Source of the DNA: Gonocerus acuteangulatus
Lineage: Eukaryota > Arthropoda > Insecta > Hemiptera > Coreidae
Assembly: GCA_946811695.1 (NCBI GenBank)
Contig: OX328124.1
Location: 59,908,754 to 59,972,753, forward strand
Direction of reading: 5' to 3'
DNA: 64,000 nucleotides
The position numbers and the translations under genes are program-made. This document shows positions 35,787-46,700 of this stretch, piece after piece. The notes beneath the pieces are model-generated. The model did not search any database, was not told where the DNA came from, and was given only the letters and a program-made list of their open reading frames with translations. Within the stretch, counting starts at the first letter, position 1; every line of letters starts with the position of its first letter.

Positions 35787-35975
35787 ACGGCGCGTCGACA
35801 TCTAGGACATTAGCGCCGGGCTATCTATAGGTTTCCATTCTTCTATGACGAAGCAGGGAATTTTTACAACTGTCGCTGCAATGAAAAATCACAATCTACT
35901 GCATGGGGGACTTCAACCCGCCTCTCCCGCATCCAAGACGTTAGCCACTGGACCACGAAGACACTCATGGAACCA
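35787..35975 (-). repeat. tRNA-derived SINE with 3' stem-loop
   Basis: On the minus strand, A box TGGTCCAGTGG and B box GGTTGAAGTCC lie at tRNA spacing within about 35915-35975. A ~90-base body follows. The 3' end folds as CGGCGC/GCGCCG with loop TAATGTCCTAGATGTCGAC (35788-35818), followed by a short A-containing tail. Length and layout fit a complete pol III SINE. The stem-loop matches orphan copies at 10997, 29688 and 23327 and resembles the LINE tail at 5858. Confidence 0.72.
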
Positions 35976-36239
35976 TCATTCCAACAACTTCATCATGAGC
36001 GGAAAGAGAGCAAGTTACTTTTTATGGAAAATGTTGTTCCCACACACACTCCTTTAATACTTTTTATGGATAAATAAGAATTCCATTCTTGTTGAAGAAC
36101 TATTGAGTTCTCTAGATTTCATTTATAAGGCCAAATAAACTTTGAATCATCCGCTATGAAAAAGGCCAAATCCCGGTTAACCCTTTATCCAGGACTCCCG
36201 TTAATTATATTCTAAAACGCCGTGGATTAATTCAGGGGA

Positions 36240-36330
36240 GTATCTATTCCATTTTAGCGTAGTTACCTTCCCCTATAAGGGGAAACCCCCACTTGTGACG
36301 TTGACTTAATTACCTAATTCGGAATGTAGG
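36240..36330 (+). repeat. Family A hairpin-end fragment (A5)
   Basis: TTTTAGCGTAGTTACC then CTTCCCCTATAAGGGGAAAC matches the left end of A1 with substitutions that keep the hairpin paired. Confidence 0.58.
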
Positions 36331-36505
36331 CATAACATAAAACATGAATCACAGATGAAAAAATATAAATATATATTTCATGGGTGTCCAAAACCATACG
36401 GCCACGCCCTATAAATTATTAGTTTTTTTTTGTGTTTTTTTTTTAGTGAGATAAGTTGCAATGAGTGACTGTAAAATCAACTTACATTTTCTAACGGAAG
36501 TTGGT

Positions 36506-36799
36506 TATTTAGACCGTAAATTCAATTTTTGAAATGGAACTTGCCTATTTTACAGGGATTCGGATTCAATGTAGAAAAAATATGAACATTTTGCTCGGAA
36601 AAGGTCATATACACACACACACCTATATATATATATATATGTGTGTTTATATATATATATATATATATATAGGTGTGTGTGTGTGTGTGTGTGTGTATGA
36701 CCTTTTCCGAGCAAAATGTTCATATTTTTTCTACATTCAATCCGAATCCCTGTAAAATAGGCAAGTTCCATTTCAAAAATTGAATTTACGGTCCAAATA
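36506..36799. repeat. Near-perfect palindrome centred on a (TA)n/(CA)n microsatellite
   Basis: Arms 36506-36610 and 36696-36799 (about 104 bases each) are inverse copies with about two mismatches, including ATGAACATTTTGCTCGGAAA. The centre is CA-TA-TG microsatellite that is itself self-complementary, so almost all 294 bases can fold. ORFs of 73 codons on both strands are mirror images, not genes. Confidence 0.93.
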
Positions 36800-38365
36800 G
36801 TAGGTTAGTATTTACTTAACCAGTATTTACTCTGCCACATGCACCGTCATACTGCTGTAAGAGAACAGATAACAAGGGACAATTTAATTGGGAAACGGCT
36901 TTTTAATGGACTAACTTCTTAGGATCCAATACCTATAAACAATGATGATATTGTTGAGAACAATAATTACCCATTCAAAATTATAACTCCATGGTTTTCA
37001 TCATTTAAAAACTATTATTGGTATTATATACCTAATTATAATTATAGGTAGTTAGTATGTTATTGGTTGGCTTCATTCCGCTAGTATTTCTTTTTATTAT
37101 TAATAATTTCGATAATTTAATTATTATTATTGATACTAAAAATTACAGAATGTTTACAAGTTTAATTGTATTATTATTTTGTATTTATTATCTTTGAGGC
37201 TCAAAATATTAGAATAAAAACTTTTATGAACAATGCTAAAGCATAAAAACTACAACACTAACAAAGAATAAAAAAGGTAGTTACTGTTTCTGGCAGATGT
37301 GAATTCTGAACGAAAGACGTGCACCCAGTACAGAATCTGCTCTGTTACTTAACATTTTTGTATCCAGAATTATTCTGGCCTGTCATTTTCAGTGTTTTGT
37401 AATAAAACACTAGGCTATTAAATTTATTTCAGAATTTCGTACGAATCTAGTCAGTATCTTCTTCCTTCAGTTCATATTTCACTACACGAATATTTGTGAC
37501 AATTGAAGTATTCAGAATGCAGCTATAGTTCTAATTGGTGTCGTGCTGGAGTGGGATTCTTAACTCGCCGCTTCATCAGCAATGTACATTCTGGTTCAGC
37601 AGTTCTGTTGCCGACTGTCGCTCAGTCTCCATTGCACCTCCTACCCAGGATAATGTTCAGTAACTACGTATGTACATTTACATTTAAATAAATCCACAAT
37701 ATTACCGGGAGGGCAATTTTTTTCTCATTCTAGTAAATTTAAATTTCATTTATTTTATACTGAGTTCCGCGACAGACGCGATTAACTCATTAGAAGGACA
37801 GAATCAAAGTCAATCAGTTAGTAATCAAGTAGAAAGTCAGTTGGTTATAAAAATAACAAAGCTAACAAAAACAATGGGAAAAAATTATATACTATCAAAA
37901 TAAAATATGTCCATTAAAAATAACATATAATTAAAAATGTGTGTATATTTTAAACCTGTTAGAAGGGTTTGAATGATTCAAACATGTAAATTTTACATAT
38001 AATATTTTTTCATTTTTAATGGACCTATTATAAATGAATTATTTCTATATTAGTTTGTTTTAGAATTTCGCGTTTTTGTGTGTGTTTTTTTTATAATCTG
38101 TGAATTTGATTTGTTAAAATAGTTTATTTATTTTAGAAGCTTCGCAACAGTGGTGCTTTGTTCCTTGAAATATCACGCAGAAATGTTTTTTGAAAATTTC
38201 TTTAGTTCTATAATCTAGCCAAAATTAGAATAAAAAATAAAATAAAATAAACATAAAACAATAAGAATAATTGAAACGTGTAAATTAGAAAAAACTTATT
38301 ACAAAATAATCGTTGCCGAAATTGCTGTTATTTCTATATTGAGCTGGAAAAGAATCGGTACTGAG
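36800..38365. other. Intergenic, no feature seen
   Basis: Very AT-rich with no recognisable gene or array. Confidence 0.4.
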
Positions 38366-38372
38366 AAACCCT

Positions 38373-39205
38373 ACATTCTGTTTTACGTCACTTTGAATCA
38401 TTCATTCTTCTTCTACCGTTTTCCGTTTATTCAGTTTTTGGAGGTTCACTTTGCAGAAGATACTAGGTCATTCTTTTCTTTTTTACTTCACTTCGAATCA
38501 TTCATTCTTCTTCTACCGTTTTCCGTTTATTCAGTTTTTGGAGGTTCACTTTGCAGAAGATACTAGGCCATTCTTTTCTTTTTTACTTCACTTTGAATCA
38601 TTCACTCTTATTCCACCGTTTTCCGTTTATTCAATTTTTGGAGGTTCACTTTGCAGAAGATACTAGGTCGTTCTTCTCTTTTTTACTTTTACTTCACTTT
38701 GAATAATTCACTCTTATTCCACCGTTTTCCGTTTATTCAATTTTTGGAGGTTCACTTTGCAGAAGATACTAGGTCGTTCTTCTCTTTTTTACTTTTACTT
38801 CACTTTGAATAATTCACTCTTATTCCACCGTTTTCCGTTTATTCAGTTTTTGGAGGTTCACTTTGCGGAAGATACTAGGTCATTATTTTCTTTTTTACTT
38901 CACTTTGAATCATTCACTCTTATTCCACCGTTTTCCGTGTATTTAGTTTTTGGAGGGTCACTTTGCAGAAGATACTAGGTCATTCTTTTCTTTTTTACTT
39001 CTCTTTGAATCATTCATTCTTATTCATTGCACAGTTCTCCGTTCATTCGGTTTTGGAGGTTCACTTTGCGGAAGCTACTAGGTCATTATTTTCTTTTTTA
39101 CTTCACTTTGAATCATTCACTCTTATTCATTCCACAGTTCTCCGTTCATTCAGTTTTTGGAGGTTTACTTTGCAGAAGATACTAGGTCATTCCTTTCTTT
39201 TTTAA
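38373..39205 (+). repeat. Minisatellite, ~8 copies of a ~100-106-bp unit
   Basis: Each unit runs from TTTTACTTCACTTTGAATCA through a CCGTTTTCCGTTTATTCAG block to GCAGAAGATACTAGGTC. Unit length varies (about 99-106) through small indels such as a duplicated TACTTT and an added CATTGCACAG. Short ORFs in it come from periodicity. Confidence 0.93.
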
Positions 39206-40695
39206 TTTATACTACTCTACCGCGTTGAAATTAATGGCTTACTTTCAAAGTACTTGACGAAATTATTCAATACGATTTCTTTACATATGCCGTATAATAT
39301 TGGCCTCATAGTGCACCGTTTATTGACAGACAGCCAGGTACGATACAATTTTAGTCTCCGGAATCTCTAGTTTACGGAAATGTTGGGAAAGACTTACAGA
39401 GATAATTATGATTCTCTGTAGATAGAACCTGGAAGGTGGTTTTTTATGCAAAAGCTTAGTGAATTTCTTTGACGGAATCACTTGATAAACTTCATTGTGT
39501 TTTAAATATGGTTAATTAAAAATATCAATGCATCAAAAGAACCTCTTCATTAATCTCTCTTTTTGATTTATTTATTGCACAAATTTAGTTAATTTATTTA
39601 TCAGAAGCTTAAATTTAGGCGACACATATACACTATCTCAGAGTACCAATAGAAACTAATACGAGCACATATAAGCAACACAGCGTAGTATTTTTTACCA
39701 GTTTTTAATTTGTAGAGTCTTTTTTTTGTCTTGTCTTTCCATATTTCAATTTTTTTAGAATATATTATATTTATTATTTATATTTTTATTTTTAATAGTT
39801 TATTGACTTCTTATTATATTGACTTCCTACAAGAACTAGGCGTGGAACCTAACAAATTCAGTATCCTTGCGGGATCAATCTTGATAGATTCTCTGGGGAT
39901 CCTGAACTACCACATATATGGGAGCTGAACAGCTGCTTATCAATCCTTCGCAATTCATTTCACAAAATTTACGTCCAGGCCTACAAAAGTACAACAAAAA
40001 ACAATCGTTCAAAAAGTATTTTTTTTATTAAATTCATCGTCAAAATTTATTTTATCTGCATTAATTTTAAACAAAATAAACATCCTTTTAACCAATTGAA
40101 ATGAATTTTCGAAATATTGATAAGTACGCTGTGTGTTTAGCAACCCAATATATTTGGGCAGCCAACTTTATTTTAAATTTATTTGGATTTTAATTTTTTT
40201 TCTTTTAAGAGACTTACGCTTTCCTAATTGTTTCGCGTATTCAGGTTTAATTGAGCAAATCGCCCATTTAGCGGGGTCGTAAAACCAAATAAATAAATTA
40301 TTATTCAGAAATAAATTAAATTAATCTTATAAATCTCGCTTTAAATATTCCCAATATTAACGAAAAAATCCACTAATTTCTTAATCACTTTTATCATTAA
40401 TGTAATATTTTCAAGTTGCCTGAATGGCAGATTAAGGGCACATAACTTCAGGTATTAACCCACTTTTACAAGGACCACCCAATTTACTTTATCAACCCGT
40501 TAAGAAGGCTTATTTCGTATTAGGCCGATATAGTTATTATTAGAGCTTTTATGCGCCGTTTATTTAAACTAAAATTAAATTCTTCTTTATGTAGAATAAA
40601 CAAGAAAATTTTATCTGGATTTTAATGTTTTATATATTAAATTCAACCATTATATTGAACAAGATATTATTCTACGTGAAAGTATTTCTTATTTT
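39206..40695. other. Intergenic, no feature seen
   Basis: AT-rich, no supported gene. Confidence 0.4.
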
Positions 40696-40700
40696 ACAAT

Positions 40701-40761
40701 GAAAATAAAAAAAGAAACATATTTCTACGAATTTGGTGAGTGTACGTAGAATTTTGGAAAG

Positions 40762-40833
<72 letters not shown>

Positions 40834-40896
40834 AGCTTTCCAAAATTCTTCGTACACTCACCAAATTCGTAGAAATATGTTTCTTTTTTTATTTTC
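40701..40896. repeat. Palindrome with (TA)n centre
   Basis: Arms 40701-40762 and 40832-40896 are inverse copies (sharing TTCTACGAATTTGGTGAGTG) with one or two differences. They flank a 68-base TA tract, a second case of the arrangement at 36506. Another (TA)n tract follows at 40901-40938. Confidence 0.92.
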
Positions 40897-40942
<46 letters not shown>

Positions 40943-41056
40943 GTAATTTTTAACGGGGGATATTTGTTAGCGCCACGTAGATTGGATGGATAAAGATGTG
41001 AAGAGAAGTATCAAACATTTTTTTCGGGAGAACAAGCTACCTTCAGAAAGTGCTAA
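40943..41056. repeat. Dispersed repeat family B copy
   Basis: Begins TTTTTAACGGGGGATATTTG, with a degenerate TTAGCGCCACG like the SINE tail motif, and ends CTACCTTCAGAAAGTGCTAA as at 4880 and 9130. Confidence 0.5.
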
Positions 41057-42000
41057 AAGAAATGAAAATTGCAACGATGCATGTAAATTCGTGGAATCCA
41101 TCTAACCCGTTGATTTGTTCCAATTTGCTTCCTCAGTTCCAATCCTCTTATTCGTGTCGAAGCACTGAAAATTCCCTGTTTAAACTTAGTATGTTCGGCC
41201 AAAGCAAACGCAAATTGCATGTGCGAATAGTAGGTACTTTCTAATTTCGAACTTAGTATCCACAATTTTCGTCCTTGCAGAAAAAAACTCGATATACAAC
41301 ATTCAAATAAACTAAGTATGGACGTGTTAGTTTATCGGCAAAATTGCGTCATTTTCCTTAAACTCCCGCTTCAAACTAAAATATAATTTTTCCTGTAGGT
41401 ACTGTCCATAATCTTAGAATTTTTACAACGAAACTTGCAACTTACAATGCTGAATTAAACTAAAAAACATAGCAAGAATGCTATATGAACTGGAGTTAAT
41501 TTAACATTTAGCTCTCTTGAATAGTTAAATAAAAACATAAGGCCAAAAACTGAAATACTATCACCTCACGCTATCATTTTTGAAAAAGCCTCACTTCTGA
41601 TGAAAATTGGCACAAAAATAATACCTCTAAAACGAAACCAAAGCAAGTTCCTTATCCTCCAGTAGAAATTACTTATGGGAACACTGTCTTTTTCGGGGAA
41701 ATTACACATCAAAAATTAAAGTGCTTACAGTTTGGCATTAATGGGTTTCTGGGTCGACTTTTTATTTTTACAAGAGGAATATATATCTGTAATCGTTTAT
41801 ATTTTTTTTAAAGTGAAATAGAACAAAAATAGAAATCAGTTACGGGTATGATTGAGTTGAACATTTTTTAACAGGTTTGAAACTCCTAAACTGAGCTAAA
41901 TAAATGTCAATAATTGCCAGGAATTATTACTTTTGGAGTAGAGGAAATTTAAAGAAAAAAATTGGATTCCAAAATTATTATTTACTCTTAATTTATATTC
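41057..42000. other. Intergenic, no feature seen
   Basis: Short antisense-overlapping ORFs only. Confidence 0.4.
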
Positions 42001-42007
42001 TGCTCCT

Positions 42008-42715
42008 AAACTTAGGAGGCACCAACATTGGCACCGATCTGATCCGATAGAATCCGACTGTCTGAAGAGAAACAAGCGCTTTCATCTCAATGGAGATGCC
42101 TACATTGGTCCCGAGCCGACCCGACCCGGCCACCGATTCTCGGCTCAAGCTTGTTTGTTTCTAGACTGATTTCGGACCGACGAAGCAAATTGGCGCCAAA
42201 CGGCCTATTAAAAAAAAATGTCTACATCCTCTATATCTTAACCGATTTCAATGCATTTTTGTTTTTTGTTTCCCTTGTTTACTAAATTACGTGGAAAGAT
42301 ATTTATAACCATCCAATGTTTATAAACTTCCAACGTTTATAATTATAACTTTCCAACCTTCTAGCTACCTTTCTTATAAATAATTTTAAAATATGAATAC
42401 TAATACTCCTCTTATCGTAGGGTAACAGTTAAAAATTAACTGTTACCCTAACATTTATTTCTTCGGGACTGATATACTTGCGAAAGGATTGATTGGCCTC
42501 TCAACTCTTACTTTATACCTCCAACAAGGTAATCGAAGGACCTATGCTTATTGGGTGGTATTTCTTAAATTAATTACTCATTTTCTCTTCACTACGAGTT
42601 AGTTACTGACGATCTGTGACTAGATCGGATCGGGTCGGAACCAATGAGGCACTCACGGCGGCCTTTGGCGGTCAAATGAAATCGGATTGGATCGGATTAT
42701 ACAGTGCTGTGTTTC
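42008..42715. mobile_element. Candidate non-autonomous element with GATCCGA-rich ends
   Basis: Left CATTGGCACCGATCTGATCC is echoed at 42108 (CATTGGTCCCGAGCCGACCC) and inverted near 42630-42690 (GATCGGATCGGGTCGGAACC and GGATTGGATCGGA). It contains a 33-bp hairpin at 42418-42450 (TAGGGTAACAGTTAA and its inverse). Ends are not well defined. Confidence 0.4.
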
Positions 42716-42844
42716 ATTGAGAATGGCCATAAAAAGTTCTCCTTGCAATTGTGTTCACAACAGACGGGTTATCTACAAGTTTTCCACATTTTTCTAGTCA
42801 GATACTTTATTCTGGCTACCTGATTCTTCACTTTTTGAAGCAAT

Positions 42845-42849
42845 GAAGT
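42845..42849. repeat. Target site duplication GAAGT, left
   Basis: GAAGT directly before the LTR TG, matched by GAAGT at 50910-50914. A 5-bp duplication is usual for BEL/Pao integrases. Confidence 0.93.
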
Positions 42850-43470
42850 TGTAAAAAGGATTGCCACACCACCATTTTTTATATGGTATGGTGTGGAAGT
42901 AATATTTTTGTGGGGCTGGATAAATAAGTGGACTGTATGAATATTGAGTTGATAATTTATATTTATTGAGTACAAAGAGTAGTGGGGGGAAATTGCCAAA
43001 ATCAGAACAAATATAGGTTAATGTATTAATGAAATTTTGAAAGTGGTGGGACAGATGAGTTGAAATGATGATGAGCTGATGATGTGGTGATGAAGATGTT
43101 GGGCTGCTGGAGATCCATGAAATTACATTAAATAGGTACCTGTAGATGGTGCCTTGTTGGATAGAAGGGGTGCATCTCTCCCTGTTTCTTCATTTATGGT
43201 CAGTTGGTGTCTTCCTCACTTCCATGGCCCGGTGGTTTGCGGTGACTACTCAGCCATAGTGTAGGTAGTAAAGCCGGTGAAATGGTACAAAAAAATCACT
43301 TTGAACGCTGTGCGAAAGCGAGTGGACCTTTTCTGTACACGCTGTGTAAGCGGGGTGGACTTCGTCTGTCTCGACTTGACCGGGGGTAGTTCCACCCGGT
43401 GAGGTAGACGGCGCTACTGTTGCAGAGTTGAAAAGAAAAAAAAGCATCTTTAGGGTGGCAACCCTAAACA
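42850..43470 (-). repeat. BEL/Pao 3' LTR, 621 bp
   Basis: Starts TGTAAAAAGG and ends CCCTAAACA (TG..CA) in plus orientation. It aligns without gaps to 50289-50909; the only difference I see is T at 43250 versus A at 50689. On the minus strand this is the downstream LTR. Confidence 0.96.
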
Positions 43471-43486
43471 TACCGCCCACCTAAAT
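43471..43486 (-). other. Candidate polypurine tract
   Basis: Minus-strand AGGTGGGCGGTA lies immediately upstream of the 3' LTR, the position where plus-strand DNA synthesis primes. Confidence 0.6.
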
Positions 43487-43786
43487 TATTCATAATAATT
43501 TAAAGAAAAAAAATACACTTGTAATTTGGTGAGCTTCACCCAATGTAATAATTTAAAGAAAAGAAAAAAAAAAGGTATGATAATGTAAATAAATAAGTTA
43601 GTCAACTTGACGAGAAAAATAAGGAACAAAATACATGCAATGCCTTCAAGAGAAGAATGAATAAAGGTCAACTAGGCATAGATAAAGGGATGAAAAAAAA
43701 GGGGGGAAAAAATACATGTAATTCCATCTGGAGAAGAGGGAAATAGAAAGGGAAATATACAACAAATAAACAATATAAGGGAGTAT

Positions 43787-46700
43787 CTAACTCTCTGAGG
43801 GATCACCCATCTCAGAGGAGAACAATGGAGCTAGGGAAGTTACAGCTCTGGTGAGGATGCCGCCGGATGGTGTACGCACGATAACAGTGCGGATCGTGCC
43901 ATCACGTCCAGGATGAGTCTCTACAATCCTAGCGACTGGCCACTGTCCGAGCAAGGACCGTTTCTCGATTAGTATCACGAGATCACCTACCTTCATATTA
44001 GGGACCTTGCGAGTCCATTTCACCCTTTGTTGAAGCGTGTGCAAGTACTCTCTGCGCCAACGATTCCAGATTCGAGCTATTTGTAATTGCATGGTTTGCC
44101 ATTTCGAAGGGTGGGAACTTAAAGCTTGGTTCGATGAAGCAGGTTCGGGGAGAGTACATAAGGCGGAGCCTATCAAAAAATGGCCGGGAGTAAGAAAGTC
44201 ATAGTCTTCCACGTCTTCATTGAGAGGGCATAAGGGACGGGAATTTAAAAGACCTTCTATTTTTGTAAAGGCCGTGACCAGCTCGTCGTAATGGTATGGC
44301 TGCTTCCCTAGGTATCCAGCTAAGAGAGTTTTCGTCGACTTCACTGCAGCTTCCCAGAGACCGCCGAAGTGTGGAGCACGCGGTGGAATGAACTTCCATC
44401 GGACGCCTTTGGGGGCGAGTGAGTTGGTGATGGTGTCGGAAACCTCAATTTGAAACTTGTATACATCCTTGAGAAATCTTGAAGCTCCGACGAAATTGGT
44501 GCCGTGATCGGACCAGACCACGGCAGGAGTACCCCGACGCGCCATGAATCGCTCAAGGGCTGAGAGAAACGAGCTGGTAGTTAGTGAAGGGACCAGCTCC
44601 AAGTGTAGCGCTTTGGTCGCTAGGCATACGAATACAGACAGGTATGCTTTGCCGGTAGCCGAAGTCCGCAGCCGTGATTCCTTGATCAGGAAGGGTCCTG
44701 CGTAGTCCACTCCAACTTCAGTGAATGCCCGGAACTGGTGGAATCTGTCTTTAGGCAGGGATGCCATGTGCGGTGTGATGGGTTTCGCCCTTAGTATGCG
44801 GCAATGCGAGCAGCGCTTGATACAACTACTTATGAGTTTGGGAGCTCTGGGAATCCAATACTTTGCCCTAAGAAGAGACAAGGTGAGCGTTGGCCCAGCG
44901 TGAAAATGGTTATTGTGTATATGCGCAATGACGAGTCGTGCTAGCCAGGAATTATAAGGAAGCAAAATAGGATGCTTGCTTGATGACTTAATTGGAGCGT
45001 TGTGTAGCCTTCCGCCCACCCTGAGAACTCGTCGTTCGTCAAGGAATGGCGAGAGTGGAGCGTAGGCCTTGGGTGTCGTATCAGGTTCGTTGAACAGTTC
45101 TTTGGGAAGGTACAAATTTTGTGTGAACCTGATGACTCTAAGTTCGGCGTCACGAAACTCCTCGGTTGAAATGGCTTCAAGGCAAGTGGGTGGTGTGTCA
45201 GACTCCCTTTGAGGCGGGTTCCTTAATCTACGAAGGGTTCGTTTCGTGTAGCGCAAGATTCTGGCGATAGCACGAATTAAGGTGACGTAGGAGGAAAACC
45301 TCGTGGTCCAATCATGCGTGAGTTCCTGCTCTTTGCTCGGCTGAGAAAATGCACTCAGTGAAACCCTTGTTTCGGTGGGCTGAAACCAGTCGCTAGTGGG
45401 AGAGCATAGCCAGGATGGTCCGTTCCACCAGAGTCCTTTGTCCTTTAGCCGGGAGGGAGTGCAGCCGCGGGACGCCAGGTCGGCGGGATTCTCCTCTGAC
45501 GGTACGTGGCGCCAATAGTTGTCAGGGACGGTTTTCACAATTTGGGACACTCGGTTAGCCTCGAACACCTTCAGAGTATGCACTGGGGTTGCTAACCAGT
45601 CGAGAACAACTTTGGAGTCAGAGAAACAAATGACTTCTCGCCTTAATGTGTCTGGAACGGAAGATACCAGACGAGAGAGAAGAAGTGCACCACAGAGCTC
45701 TAGTCTGGGGATAGATGTGTATTTTAAGGGGGCCACCTTCGTTTTGGCCTTGATTAGGGAGACCTTCACGTCGCCACTAGGAGCTTCTGTTCGCAAGTAC
45801 AACGCTGCTGCATAACCTTTCTGGGAGGCATCACAAAAGCCTATCACTGTGAACTGAGCATTAGGAAAGGATATGTAGCGTGGTATTGAGAGTTGTGACA
45901 AGTCGCACCAATCGTTTGTTAAATTCTTCCAGTTTTCTAGGAGTTCTCCCTTGAGCAAGTCATCCCATCCAAGCTTGGTCCTCCACACATCCTGAATTAG
46001 AGCCTTTGCGAGAAATATGACAGGGGAAAGCAAACCCAAAGGGTCGAACGTCCTTGCCACAGCGGACAGCATAGCACGCTTGGTGACTCCATGCGTGGGC
46101 GGCGAGCGTACAGTATATGAAAATACGTCGTCCCTAGAGTTCCAGATAAGGCCAAGAATTTTTAAGCAATGATCATCTGAGGATTGGAGAGCTTTGGATG
46201 AAACCGTGTCCGCGTCGGCAGGAATTATATCAGGGATGGTTGAGGCCCACTTACCAAGTGTGAAACCTCCCTTCTGGAACAAAGCGCGCAATTCACTCTG
46301 CAATTGCATGGCTTTCTCCATGGTATCGGCGCCGCTGGCGACGTCGTCTACATACATGTCCGTCAAGACACGGCCTGCTGCGATAGGATAGTTTGCGCCT
46401 TCATCGATAACGAGTTGCTTGATGGTTCGGATAGCTTGAAATGCGCTCGACTTGACGCCATATGTGACCGTGTTCAGCTCGAATTCCTGAATCGAATCTG
46501 AAGGCCTTTCACGCCAAAGGATGTGCAGGAATCGCCTATCAGATGGATGCAGTAGGATCTGGCGGTACATTTTTACGAGATCTGCACACAGGGGTATGAC
46601 GTAGAGCCTGAACCGAATCAAGATGTTGCACAGGTCACCTTGCAGACTGGGGCCTGATAGGAGGGCATCGTTCAAGCTTTGAATCGAAGACTGACACGAG

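Noticed and set aside
36534..36771. Mirror 73-codon ORFs on both strands
   Set aside because: Produced by the palindrome and microsatellite; identical starts are a consequence of inverted symmetry.
38339..39205. Series of 71-80-codon ORFs
   Set aside because: Repeats of the ~100-bp minisatellite unit in changing frames.
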